A stretch of 34,746 nt of DNA from Micromonospora okii. GTDB taxonomy: Bacteria > Actinomycetota > Actinomycetes > Mycobacteriales > Micromonosporaceae. This document shows, piece by piece, positions 1 through 8,923 of the stretch (its first letter is position 1; each line of letters opens with the position of its first letter). Under the pieces are notes generated by a model that worked only from the letters and a program-made list of their open reading frames with translations, did no database searches and was not told the origin of the DNA. The stretch spans positions 46,838-81,583 of the forward strand of contig NZ_BBZF01000030.1 in the NCBI RefSeq assembly GCF_020884795.1, in the 5' to 3' direction. The position numbers were made by a program, and so were the translations under genes.

Positions 1-75
1 CCCCACCCCGAGGGCCTGCCAGCGCCGCCGCTCGTCCGTCCCGGCGGTCTCGTCCGTCGGCTGGCCGGCGCTCAT
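1..75 (-). CDS. N-terminus of a truncated gene, possibly an MFS transporter (partial)
   Basis: An ATG at 75 reading leftward opens a frame that stays open for all 25 codons to the window edge. A G-rich ribosome binding site (GGGGGG) lies about 7 bases upstream. The peptide begins MSAGQPTDETAGTDERRRW and ends QALGVG. A charged, disordered head followed by an Arg-rich segment and a hydrophobic turn resembles the cytoplasmic start of actinobacterial 14-helix MFS exporters, but no membrane helix is inside the window. The function is therefore a guess; that a gene starts here is moderately supported. Confidence 0.45.
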   Translation of the reverse strand, partial: MSAGQPTDETAGTDERRRWQALGVG

Positions 76-159
76 GGTGGTGCCCCCCGTCGTCAGCGGA
101 TCACGCATTCCCGTGGCGCTACCCCGGCCCCCGAGGGGCAAACCGTGACCGGGTACGGC

Positions 160-396
160 TCACGCCATCTGGCGGGCGCACCAGCGCGGGCCGAAGTCCA
201 GCCCCGCCATCGGCGAGTCCTCCCGGTGCAGGAGTTTCTTCTCGGTCAACATGCGCAGCGGGTCGTGGATCTCCTCCTCGCTGAGCCCCGACTCCTGCGC
301 GATCATGTCGGGGTAGGGGACCTGCCCACGGGCCTCCAGCGCCGCCACCGCCCGGTACACCCGCTCCTCGGTGTCCGACAGACGCACCTGCTGCAT
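160..396 (-). CDS. Small winged-helix-like protein, 78 aa
   Basis: The 78-residue protein begins MQQVRLSDTEERVYRAVAAL. The ATG at 396 is preceded by an excellent Shine-Dalgarno sequence (AGGAGGAAG). It looks like a single winged helix: helix 1 (LSDTEERVYRAVAALEA), helix 2 (PYPDMIAQESG), recognition-like helix (SEEEIHDPLRMLTEKK), then a short wing with LLHRE. This suggests a small DNA-binding or protein-interaction module of the ArsR/MarR fold, but no family signature is clear and there is no effector domain. It is transcribed leftward away from the oxidoreductase gene at 638, with a 241-base divergent spacer. The partial gene at 1-75 lies 84 bases downstream on the same strand and could share its transcript. 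Confidence 0.75.
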   Translation of the reverse strand: MQQVRLSDTEERVYRAVAALEARGQVPYPDMIAQESGLSEEEIHDPLRMLTEKKLLHREDSPMAGLDFGPRWCARQMA

Positions 397-637
397 GACT
401 TCCTCCTCGGCGTGACCGCCCCCGGATGCGGGCGGAGCTGCGAGGCGCGGTTACCCGCCGGCCCGGCGTTGATGCCGCCGGACCGCCGGGTGCCGGATGC
501 GCCGCCCCGTCGGTCGGCGGGCTGCGCACCCCGTTGACCGGGCCACCTACCGTCGGGCGCAGTTCCGCCTCGCCGCGAGACGGCAGACGTGTCGACCTGC
601 CGCAAGGGGCCGGCTTCCCTGATCGAGGAGTCAATCC

Positions 638-1000
638 GTGACGTTGCTGCAGAAAGCGGCAAGAGTGATCAACCGCATCGCGCTTCCGCTGGTGTCGTCG
701 CCCGCCTTCACTCGACTGACCGGGAACCGGATGACCGTCGTCACCTACACGGGGCGCCGGTCCGGTCGGAGCTTCTCGATTCCTGTGGCGTACCGGCGCG
801 CCGGGGACCGCGTCAGCATCGACGTCATGCTCCCGGACCAGAAGAGCTGGTGGCGCAATTTCACGAAGGACGGGGGGCCGATCGCGGTGCGGATCGACGG
901 GATCGACCGAGCCGGGCACGCCGTCGCGCTCAGGCAGGGGGAAAGGGTGCGGGTCGAGGTCGAACTACTCCCCCCACCCCAGCGATCACCCTCGGAATGA
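638..1000 (+). CDS. Deazaflavin (F420)-dependent nitroreductase family protein, 120 aa
   Basis: The protein has the Ddn/Rv3547-type layout: an N-terminal amphipathic helix, then VVTYTGRRSGRSFSIPV (residues 33-50). TGRRSG is the typical phosphate-contact turn of this split-barrel family. It continues with a beta-rich half containing PDQKSWWRNFTKDGG and the alternating VRVEVEL strand. Family members bind F420 or related cofactors and reduce quinones or nitro compounds, often at the membrane; 120 residues is usual. The GTG start at 638 has a GAGGAG ribosome binding site about 8 bases upstream. The neighbouring gene at 1104 is also a predicted redox enzyme, but a 103-base gap and a separate promoter-like motif make one operon uncertain. 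Substrate unknown. Confidence 0.85.
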   Translation: MTLLQKAARVINRIALPLVSSPAFTRLTGNRMTVVTYTGRRSGRSFSIPVAYRRAGDRVSIDVMLPDQKSWWRNFTKDGGPIAVRIDGIDRAGHAVALRQGERVRVEVELLPPPQRSPSE

Positions 1001-1091
1001 GCCGGAGACCTCCGGGCTGCCCCGCTCCGCCCCGGGCGACCGCCCGACCTCCGCCGGCGAGCGGCGGGAGCTCGGACGGCGGCGGCCGTAC

Positions 1092-1097
1092 TAGGCT
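1092..1097 (+). promoter_or_regulatory. Promoter -10 hexamer for a leaderless transcript
   Basis: TAGGCT matches TANNNT and ends 6 bases before the GTG at 1104. No Shine-Dalgarno sequence precedes that start, so transcription probably begins at the start codon. Confidence 0.45.
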
Positions 1098-1103
1098 GCA
1101 ACG

Positions 1104-2252
1104 GTGATCGACTGGGACCTCGTCGTCGTCGGTGGCGGCCCCGCCGGGCTCACCGCCGCCCACGTCGCCGCCACCGCCGGGCTGCGCACCCTGGTCGTCG
1201 AGCGCGCGGCGCACCCCCGGTACAAGACCTGCGGCGGCGGCTTGATCGGCACGTCCCTCGCGGCGGTCGCCGGCCGCGTCGACGTGCCCGCGCGCGACCG
1301 GGTGGACCGGGTGACGTTCACCCGCGACGGCCGGCGCGAATTCACCCGCCGGCACGCCGCCGGGCCGGTCCTGACGATGGTGCGCCGCGACGAGTTCGAC
1401 GACCGGCTGCGCGCCGCCGCCGTCGCCGCCGGGGCCGAGCTGCGCGAGCGGGTCGCGGTCCGCGCCGTGGAGCAGGACCCCGACCGGGTACGCCTGCGGC
1501 TCGCCGACGGCGACGAGGTGCACGCGCGCACCGTGGTCGGCGCGGACGGCTCCTCCGGCGTGACCGCCCGGCACGTCGGCGTCCGCTACCGGCAGGTCGA
1601 CCTCGGCCTGGAGGTGGAGCTGCCGGTGCCCGAGGCGCAGCAGCGCCGCTGGCGGGGCCGCCTGCTGCTGGACTGGGGCGCGATCCCCGGCTCGTACGCG
1701 TGGGTCTTCCCGAAGGGCGACCGGTTGACCGTCGGGGTGATCGCCGGCCGGGGCGCGGGGGAGCGGACCCGGGAGTACCTGCGCGACTTCGTCGACCGGC
1801 TCGGCCTGTCCGGCGTGACCCCCGAGCACGACTCCGGGCACCTGACCCGGTGCCGGGCCGACGACTCGCCCCTGCGCCACGGCCGGGTGCTGGTGGCCGG
1901 TGACGCGGCCGGCCTGCTGGAGCCGTGGAGCCGGGAGGGGATCAGCTACGCGCTGCGCTCCGGGGCGCTCGCCGGGGCGGCCGTCGTCGACGGCGACCTG
2001 GACGGCTACCACCGGGCGGTGGAGCGGGACCTCGGTGCGTCGATGCGCGCCGGGTACCGGCTGCTGGAGGTCTTCTCCCGCCGACCGGACGTCTTCCACG
2101 CCCTGCTGGCCACGCCGCCGGGCTGGCGGATGTTCGTCCGCTTCTGCCAGGGGCGGGCCAGCTTCGAGGAGACGCTGACCCGGGCGCCGGTGCGGGCGGC
2201 GCTGGCCGTGCTGGACCGCCTCCCGGCGGCCCGCCCCGTCGGCGCGCGGTGA
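1104..2252 (+). CDS. Geranylgeranyl reductase family FAD-dependent oxidoreductase, 382 aa
   Basis: The N-terminus carries a dinucleotide-binding fold (VVVGGGPAGLTAAHVA, residues 7-22) followed by the acidic strand end VVERA. The motif HPRYKTCGGGL (about 37-47) matches the PxYKxCGGG signature of geranylgeranyl reductases. GADGSSGVTARH (about 148-159) and GRVLVAGDAAGLLEPWSREG (about 258-277) are the second and third FAD-contact motifs. Relatives saturate isoprenoid chains of menaquinone, membrane lipids or chlorophyll, or act as general flavin oxidoreductases; an isoprenoid quinone role is possible. The GTG start at 1104 is supported by the adjacent TAGGCT hexamer and the fold starting at residue 6. 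A small gene follows 29 bases downstream. Confidence 0.9.
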   Translation: MIDWDLVVVGGGPAGLTAAHVAATAGLRTLVVERAAHPRYKTCGGGLIGTSLAAVAGRVDVPARDRVDRVTFTRDGRREFTRRHAAGPVLTMVRRDEFDDRLRAAAVAAGAELRERVAVRAVEQDPDRVRLRLADGDEVHARTVVGADGSSGVTARHVGVRYRQVDLGLEVELPVPEAQQRRWRGRLLLDWGAIPGSYAWVFPKGDRLTVGVIAGRGAGERTREYLRDFVDRLGLSGVTPEHDSGHLTRCRADDSPLRHGRVLVAGDAAGLLEPWSREGISYALRSGALAGAAVVDGDLDGYHRAVERDLGASMRAGYRLLEVFSRRPDVFHALLATPPGWRMFVRFCQGRASFEETLTRAPVRAALAVLDRLPAARPVGAR

Positions 2253-2281
2253 GGCATCCTGGACCCGAGGAGGGCTGAGCC

Positions 2282-2476
2282 ATGAGCGAGTCCGAGATTC
2301 CGTTCACCGACGAGGAACTGGCGTTCCTGCGGCACGTCCGCTTCGGCGAGCTGCCGCCGGCGGTGCGCCCCGAGGAGCGCACCGCCTCGACCGAGACCGA
2401 CCCCCGCCGGGACCGGCCCGACCCGGCGACCAATCCGGACCAGTGGGCCCTGCGCCTCGGCCCGGGCAACGGCTGA
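2282..2476 (+). CDS. Small conserved-looking hypothetical protein, 64 aa
   Basis: The 64-residue, acidic protein starts MSESEIPFTDEELAFLRHV. It has one predicted helix (TDEELAFLRHVRFGELPPAV) and a charged disordered tail rich in Arg, Asp and Pro that ends with QWALRLGPGNG. The ATG at 2282 has a good ribosome binding site (GAGGAG, 2268-2273), and it sits 29 bases after the flavoprotein gene, so the two are probably cotranscribed. I recognise no family. The strong third-position GC bias and good translation signal argue that it is real. A bidirectional terminator follows. Confidence 0.75.
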   Translation: MSESEIPFTDEELAFLRHVRFGELPPAVRPEERTASTETDPRRDRPDPATNPDQWALRLGPGNG

Positions 2477-2558
2477 GCCGGTCGGGCGCCCGGGAACTCC
2501 ACCGGGACGCCCGCGCACCGGCCGCCGGGTCGGCGCGAAGTGCCGCACCCCCTGATGA

Positions 2559-2590
2559 CCCGCCCGGGCCGTACGCCCGGCCCGGGCGGG
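2559..2590. terminator. Bidirectional hairpin terminator between convergent genes
   Basis: Perfect 13-base arms (CCCGCCCGGGCCG at 2559-2571 and CGGCCCGGGCGGG at 2578-2590) enclose a 6-base loop. The hairpin lies between the stop at 2476 on the plus strand and the stop at 2595 on the minus strand. There is no T-run, which is common for actinobacterial terminators. Confidence 0.7.
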
Positions 2591-2594
2591 GACG

Positions 2595-3257
2595 TCAGCG
2601 GGGCCAGGCGGCGAGGCGGGAGCGCAGCCGGGCGACCGCCGCCGGGGCCAGCCCGTACCGGGCGAAGCGGCGGTCGGGCAGCCGGTCCAGGTAGCGGCCG
2701 GCGGCCCCCACGTCCTCCGGGTCCAGCGCCGGGTCGAGCTGCCGGGCCAGGGCGAGCAGCTCCGCGACCGAGTAGTGTTCCAGCGCCGCCGCCACGTCGA
2801 TGAAGTCCCGCACCTCCCGCCGGTTCACCAGCGCGGCCGTCTTGTTGGCCACCAGGTCGCGGACGTCCATCACCGGGCCGAGGTCCATCACCACCGGACT
2901 GCGGTGCCGGTCGAGCCGGGCCAGGCTCAGCCGGAGCTGCCGCTGTCCCCGGCTCACCACGAAGTCCTTCATGTCCTGGTCGAAACCGGCGAACAGCTCC
3001 GCCAGGTCGCTGTCCGGGTCCGCGTCGGTCACCTCGAAGCCGGCGCGCTCCAGCGCCGCACGCACCCCCGTCGCCGCCGCGGCGGCGGCCCCCTCGACGT
3101 CCGCGAACAGGTCCACGTCCTCCGTCGGGCGGGAGAACAGCCCGTGCGCGGCCCAGGCGACGCCCCCACCGAGGACGAACCGGTGCCGGCCGGCGACCGA
3201 CAGGGCCACCCGGGCGACCTCGCGGTAGAACTCGTCCGGCGGCGCGGCGTCGCTCAC
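2595..3257 (-). CDS. AbiEii-like nucleotidyltransferase (candidate toxin), 220 aa
   Basis: The key region is RFVLGGGVAWAAHGL followed by RPTEDVDLF (residues 26-51). This is the nucleotidyltransferase core of the AbiEii/AbiGii (DUF1814) type: a Gly-Gly turn, then T-x-D-x-D with D47 and D49 as likely metal ligands. A helical C-terminal half follows, with LVANKTAALVNRREVRDFID, which resembles the K-x-x-A-L-x-x-R-x-x-x-R-D-x-x-D motif of this family. Known members are toxins of type IV toxin-antitoxin or abortive-infection systems that modify tRNA or nucleotides. The GTG start at 3257 overlaps the upstream stop by 4 bases (GTGA), so translation is coupled to the gene at 3254-3616. A longer frame to 3479 exists but would run through that gene. 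Toxicity is untested. Confidence 0.75.
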   Translation of the reverse strand: MSDAAPPDEFYREVARVALSVAGRHRFVLGGGVAWAAHGLFSRPTEDVDLFADVEGAAAAAATGVRAALERAGFEVTDADPDSDLAELFAGFDQDMKDFVVSRGQRQLRLSLARLDRHRSPVVMDLGPVMDVRDLVANKTAALVNRREVRDFIDVAAALEHYSVAELLALARQLDPALDPEDVGAAGRYLDRLPDRRFARYGLAPAAVARLRSRLAAWPR

Positions 3258-3616
3258 GCCGTCGGCAGGGCCCGGTCGTCGCGCAGGACCCCGTGGCGGT
3301 GCTCCCACGCCTCGCGGACGCCCCGGGGGAGGTTGAGCAGGCACCAGACCTGGCGGAGCAGGTGGCCGTTGACCAGCTCGCGCAGGTCGTCGGCGCGGGT
3401 GGTCTCGCGCAGCACGTTCTCGTACATCCAGAGCAGGTCGTCCGGGTCGCCGAGGTCGAAGGTGCGGTCCGAGCTCCACATCAGGCGTACGGGCAGCTCG
3501 ACCACGCCCCGCGTCGGGCCGGTCAGCTCGGCCAGGGTGGGGGTGACGACGGCGGGGCGGCCCGGGCGGGCCAGGAAGGCCACCGCGGTCGGGGTGGTCG
3601 CGAGTACGCCCTGCAT
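3254..3616 (-). CDS. Unknown protein, partner of the nucleotidyltransferase, 120 aa
   Basis: The 120-residue protein starts MQGVLATTPTAVAFLARPGR and contains VVELPVRLMWSSDRTFDLGD and DLLWMYENVLRETTRADDLR in the middle. It has no membrane segment and no recognisable catalytic motif. It ends rich in Arg and Leu (LLRQVWCLLNLPRGVREAW). The stop overlaps the GTG of the downstream nucleotidyltransferase by 4 bases, so the two form an operon. Its position first in the pair is where an antitoxin would sit, but it lacks the winged helix of AbiEi-type antitoxins, so an antitoxin role is only inferred. The start at 3616 is chosen because a TACCCT hexamer ends 6 bases upstream; a longer frame to 3694 lacks support. 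Confidence 0.7.
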   Translation of the reverse strand: MQGVLATTPTAVAFLARPGRPAVVTPTLAELTGPTRGVVELPVRLMWSSDRTFDLGDPDDLLWMYENVLRETTRADDLRELVNGHLLRQVWCLLNLPRGVREAWEHRHGVLRDDRALPTA

Positions 3617-3622
3617 GGTGTC

Positions 3623-3628
3623 AGGGTA
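3623..3628 (-). promoter_or_regulatory. Promoter -10 hexamer of the nucleotidyltransferase operon
   Basis: On the minus strand TACCCT (TANNNT) ends 6 bases before the ATG at 3616, with no ribosome binding site between. This fits a leaderless mRNA. Confidence 0.45.
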
Positions 3629-3710
3629 ACGCCTGGTCGGGGCTGTGCGGAGGACGCCGAGGACTTCCGGCCCTCCGTCGGGCGTTGCGTCCAACCCTGC
3701 GCCGTGTGTG

Positions 3711-3760
3711 AGGAAGGGGCCCTTCCTCTACCGGAACCGTTAAGAAGGGGCCCTTCCTTA
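3711..3760. repeat. Two near-palindromic repeats (AGGAAGGGGCCCTTCCT type)
   Basis: Copy one (3711-3727) has perfect 8-base arms AGGAAGGG/CCCTTCCT around one G. Copy two (3741-3760) reads TAAGAAGGGGCCCTTCCTTA. They share the core AAGGGGCCCTTCCT and lie 13 bases apart. The last bases of copy two supply the TA of the TATGCT hexamer before the gene at 3771, so the repeat touches its promoter. I associate such palindromes with dispersed intergenic repeats in Micromonospora-type genomes, from memory only. They could be mobile palindromes, operators or termination signals. Confidence 0.6.
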
Positions 3761-3764
3761 TGCT
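3759..3764 (+). promoter_or_regulatory. Promoter -10 hexamer for the phosphatase-like gene
   Basis: TATGCT ends 6 bases before the GTG at 3771. No ribosome binding site intervenes, so a leaderless transcript is likely. The hexamer overlaps the second palindromic repeat. Confidence 0.5.
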
Positions 3765-3770
3765 GGGGGC

Positions 3771-4187
3771 GTGAGTGAGTGGAGAGGGAGCCCCGGGGTG
3801 GTCGTCCTGCCCGGTGGGGCGTTGGTCCGGGGCCGCCGGGTCAGCGACGAGCCCGCCTCGCCCGCCGACTTCGCGCTGCTGTTGGCGCCCGGGCCCGCGC
3901 CCGCCTGGGCGTACCGGCGCGTGCGCTGGCCGGACTTCCTGCTGCCGCTGGACCGGGCGGACGCCCTCGACGCGCTGGGCGAGACGCTGCGCCGGGCGCA
4001 CGCCGGCGAGCGGGTGGAGGTGGCCTGCGCGGGCGGGATCGGGCGGACCGGCACGGCGCTGGCCGCGCTCGCCGTGCTCGACGGGCTGCCGGCCGCCGAC
4101 GCGGTCGCGTGGGTACGCGAGCACTACCACCCGCGCGCGGTGGAGACCCCGTGGCAGCGGCGGTGGGTGCGCCGGGTGGGCGGCTGA
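3771..4187 (+). CDS. Protein tyrosine / dual-specificity phosphatase-like protein, 138 aa
   Basis: Residues 85-95 read ACAGGIGRTG(T), the C-x5-R phosphate-binding loop of cysteine phosphatases: C86 would be the nucleophile and R92 the phosphate ligand. A WPD triplet at 53-55 matches the general-acid loop of tyrosine phosphatases and lies the expected distance ahead. The usual His before the catalytic Cys is Ala here, as in some atypical members. At 138 residues it is a minimal phosphatase domain with no signal peptide, so it is cytoplasmic. The GTG start is supported by the adjacent TATGCT. It converges on the UvrA-like gene with a 64-base gap. Substrate unknown; a phosphoinositide-type or regulatory role is possible. 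Confidence 0.8.
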   Translation: MSEWRGSPGVVVLPGGALVRGRRVSDEPASPADFALLLAPGPAPAWAYRRVRWPDFLLPLDRADALDALGETLRRAHAGERVEVACAGGIGRTGTALAALAVLDGLPAADAVAWVREHYHPRAVETPWQRRWVRRVGG

Positions 4188-4251
4188 AACGACCGGGGCG
4201 GCCGGCCCCGGTGGGAGGGGAACCCCACCGGAGCCGGTGTGCCGCTCCCCG

Positions 4252-6525
<2,274 letters not shown>

Positions 6526-6589
6526 GCGGACCCTTCGTGCGATAGGTGGCGGGGAGGCCCCGCCCGGTCGGCGGCCTGGACGGCTGGCC

Positions 6590-6630
6590 GGTTCAATTGT
6601 CTCATTCCGTCCCTACTGGTGGGTTGAACC
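6590..6630. promoter_or_regulatory. Inverted repeat in the UvrA-like/MerR divergent region (candidate operator)
   Basis: GGTTCAA at 6590-6596 and TTGAACC at 6624-6630 form perfect 7-base arms 27 bases apart, in the 178-base spacer between the divergent genes. The second arm lies inside GGTTGAACC, itself near-palindromic. Placement suggests an operator for the adjacent regulator; the spacing is wider than a classical MerR site but could suit a protein with two DNA-binding domains. Confidence 0.4.
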
Positions 6631-6691
6631 GACGCCCAGCGCTCAAAGCCCGCCCGGAAAGGCCGCAAAGTCTCAAACGGCGCGGAAGCGG

Positions 6692-6697
6692 TACGGT
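6692..6697 (+). promoter_or_regulatory. Promoter -10 hexamer for the double-MerR gene
   Basis: TACGGT ends 6 bases before the GTG at 6704, consistent with a leaderless transcript. Confidence 0.5.
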
Positions 6698-6703
6698 GCT
6701 GCC

Positions 6704-7471
6704 GTGACGACGGGTCGGCAGGGGCGGCTGCGGGCGGTCGACCTCGCGGCGACGGTGGGCATCTCCGTGCAGCAGGTCCGCAACTACGTGGACTGGGGGG
6801 TGCTACCGCCGGTCACGCGCACTCCCGCCGGGTACCGGGTCTTCACCGCCGAGCACGCCCGGGCCCTGGCCGTGGCGCGCCTGATGGCCGAGGGGCACGG
6901 CTGGGCGCGCACCCGGGAGGTGATGGCGGCGGTGCACCGGGACGACCCGGCGGCGGCGCTCGCCGCGGTCGACGCCGGCCACGCCGAGCTGGACCGGGAG
7001 CGCGCCGAGATCGGCCGGGTGGTCGGCGCGTTCGACACGGTGCTCGCCGCCCCGGCGCCGTCCGGGTCGACCCGGCGGCGCGACGCGCGAATCGGTGGCG
7101 TGGCCGCGCTCGTCGGCGTCCGCACCTCGCAGCTGCGCGTGTGGGAGGCCCGGGGGCTGCTGCGCCCGGCCCGCGAGCCGGGCACGAACTACCGGGTGTA
7201 CGACGGGGCGGAGCTGCGGGCCGCGCAGGTGGTCGCCCTGCTGCGCCGGGGCGGTTACCCGTTCCCGATCGTCCGGGCGGTGCTCGACGAGCTGCGCGCC
7301 ACCGGCAGCCCGCAACGGGTCCGCGCCGAGCTGGCCCGGCGCGAGCAGGACCTGCACCGGCGCAGCCTGCGCCGGCTGCGCGCCTCGGCGGCGCTGTACG
7401 ACTACCTCGCGACCCGGACCGCCCCCGCGCCCGGTCGGCCGGTGCCCCGGCCCGGGAACACCGACGGCTAG
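6704..7471 (+). CDS. Transcriptional regulator with two MerR-type DNA-binding domains, 255 aa
   Basis: Two MerR helix-turn-helix plus wing units are visible. The first spans about 9-62 (AVDLAATVGISVQQVRNYVD, then GVLPP and PAGYRVF). The second spans about 128-183 (IGGVAALVGVRTSQLRVWEA, then GLLRP and TNYRVY). A helical linker (85-112) joins them, and a C-terminal helix rich in Arg follows (206-236). Ordinary MerR proteins have one such domain plus a dimerisation helix, so this may bind DNA as a single chain. GTG 6704 is chosen because TACGGT lies 6 bases upstream and the first domain begins at residue 9; the open frame extends far upstream only as antisense to the UvrA-like gene. Divergence from that gene suggests it controls it. 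No ligand-binding domain is recognised. Confidence 0.9.
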   Translation: MTTGRQGRLRAVDLAATVGISVQQVRNYVDWGVLPPVTRTPAGYRVFTAEHARALAVARLMAEGHGWARTREVMAAVHRDDPAAALAAVDAGHAELDRERAEIGRVVGAFDTVLAAPAPSGSTRRRDARIGGVAALVGVRTSQLRVWEARGLLRPAREPGTNYRVYDGAELRAAQVVALLRRGGYPFPIVRAVLDELRATGSPQRVRAELARREQDLHRRSLRRLRASAALYDYLATRTAPAPGRPVPRPGNTDG

Positions 7472-7474
7472 GGT
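7469..7474 (+). promoter_or_regulatory. Promoter -10 hexamer overlapping the regulator stop codon
   Basis: TAGGGT includes the TAG stop of the regulator gene and ends 7 bases before the ATG at 7482. The carboxypeptidase gene can thus be transcribed on its own despite the 10-base gap. Confidence 0.5.
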
Positions 7475-7481
7475 GCTGGGC

Positions 7482-8762
7482 ATGAGAGCCCTGGTGCCGG
7501 CCGCCGTCGCCGCCGTCGTCCTCCTCGGCGCGGGGACGGCCGTTCCGGTCACCGCCGCCCCGGCCGGCCGCGCCGCGACGGCGGTGCCCTGCCCCAAGGC
7601 CCAGGCGCCGAAGGTGACCCGCTCGCCGCGACCCACACCCCCGCCGTCGGTGCCGAGCCAGCAGACCGTGGGCGGCGAGGCGCTGGCCACCGCCGGGCTC
7701 GTCGCGCCGGTGGGCGCGGCTGCCCCGCCGGCGGTCACCGCCACCTCCTGGCTGGTGGCCGACCTGGACACCGGCGCGGTGCTCGCCGGCTGCGGCCCGC
7801 ACGAGTACGCCACCCCGGCCAGCGTGCAGAAGCTCCTGCTGACCGCGACCGCCCTGCCGAGGCTGGACCCGGGGCAGTCGGTGACGGTGACGCGCGAGGA
7901 CCTGGACATCGCCCCCGGCAGCTCGGCCGTGGGCCTGCTGGAGGGCGGCCGGTACACCGTCGAGACGGTCTTCCTGGGGCTGCTGCTCCAGTCCGGCAAC
8001 GAGGCGGCCAACGTGCTGGCCCGCCTCGTCGGCGGCCCCGACGGCGCGACCGGCGGGGTGCGGGCGATGAACGCCGAGGCCCGCCGCCTCGGCGCGCTCC
8101 AGACCCACGCGGTCACCCCGTCCGGGCTCGACGCCCCCGGCCAGTTCACCAGCGCGTACGACCTGGCGCTGATCGCCCGGGTCTGCTTCGCCGACCCGAC
8201 GTTCCGCCGGTACGCGCTGACCGAGGCCACGCGGATTCCCGACCAGCCGGCGCTGCGCCGCAAGGGCTTCCAGATCCAGAACGAGAACCAGCTCGTCTAC
8301 CGCTACCCGGGCGCGCTCGGCGGCAAGACCGGCTTCACCGACTACGCCCGGCACACCTACGTCGGGGCGGCGCAGCGCGACGGTCGCCGGCTCGTGGTCA
8401 CCCTGCTCGGCGCGGAGCCCCGGCCGATGCGCGGCTGGGAACAGGGCGCCGCCCTGCTGGACTGGGGCTTCTCGCTGCCCCGGGACGCCTCGGTGGGCCG
8501 CCTCGTCGCGCCGGGGGAGGCGACCGCGAGCGGCGTACCGGGGACGACCGCGATCCCCACGCCGGGGCGGACGGCCACGAGCGGCGCGCCGGCGGCGTCG
8601 GCCGGGCCGGTCGCCGCGCCCGGGGCCGGCGCGGGGGCCGCCCGCCGTGCCGACCCGACGGGCCGGGCCGCGCCCTGGCCGCTCGTCGCGGCGGCGGTCA
8701 CCGCCGTGGGCGCGGTCGGCCTGCTGGCGCTCCTGCTGCGCCGTCGCCGCCGACGCGCCTGA
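7482..8762 (+). CDS. D-alanyl-D-alanine carboxypeptidase (PBP5/DacA-like), 426 aa
   Basis: A penicillin-binding serine peptidase of family S11. The signal peptide is MRALVPAAVAAVVLLGAGTA with an Ala-rich cleavage region. A Pro-rich linker leads to the catalytic motifs: SVQK (114-117, S114 nucleophile, K117), SGN (171-173) and KTG (282-284). A Pro/Ala/Gly-rich stretch (about 345-395) and one transmembrane helix ending in RRRRRRA anchor the C-terminus, so the enzyme faces outward. It trims the terminal D-Ala from peptidoglycan stem pentapeptides and so limits cross-linking. The ATG at 7482 has a leaderless promoter motif 7 bases before it. The next genes are also extracytoplasmic. Confidence 0.92.
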   Translation: MRALVPAAVAAVVLLGAGTAVPVTAAPAGRAATAVPCPKAQAPKVTRSPRPTPPPSVPSQQTVGGEALATAGLVAPVGAAAPPAVTATSWLVADLDTGAVLAGCGPHEYATPASVQKLLLTATALPRLDPGQSVTVTREDLDIAPGSSAVGLLEGGRYTVETVFLGLLLQSGNEAANVLARLVGGPDGATGGVRAMNAEARRLGALQTHAVTPSGLDAPGQFTSAYDLALIARVCFADPTFRRYALTEATRIPDQPALRRKGFQIQNENQLVYRYPGALGGKTGFTDYARHTYVGAAQRDGRRLVVTLLGAEPRPMRGWEQGAALLDWGFSLPRDASVGRLVAPGEATASGVPGTTAIPTPGRTATSGAPAASAGPVAAPGAGAGAARRADPTGRAAPWPLVAAAVTAVGAVGLLALLLRRRRRRA

Positions 8763-8764
8763 CC

Positions 8765-8833
8765 CTGGGCGGTGCCCGGCCCGCCTGATCCCGCCCGGAG
8801 CGCCCCGCCCATCCGACTGGGCGGTGCCCGGCC
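8765..8833 (+). repeat. Two identical 17-bp hairpin repeats after the carboxypeptidase gene
   Basis: The same 17 bases, CTGGGCGGTGCCCGGCC, occur at 8765-8781 and 8817-8833. Each copy folds into a 6-base-pair stem with a GGT loop (CTGGGC/GCCCGG, one G-T pair). They start 2 bases after the dacA-like stop codon and may act as tandem terminators or processing sites ahead of the promoter at 8857. Confidence 0.6.
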
Positions 8834-8856
8834 GGGGCGGCGCGGGCGTGTCGCCG

Positions 8857-8885
8857 TCGACAGAGGAGCGCCGAATCCATAGACT
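8857..8885 (+). promoter_or_regulatory. Sigma70-type promoter for the cyclophilin gene
   Basis: TCGACA (8857-8862) and TAGACT (8880-8885) are separated by exactly 17 bases. Transcription would start near 8892, leaving a leader of about 30 bases with AGGAGG before the GTG at 8924. Confidence 0.6.
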
Positions 8886-8923
8886 GCGGCCTTTCTGTCA
8901 GTCGTGATCCAGGAGGACGCCAC

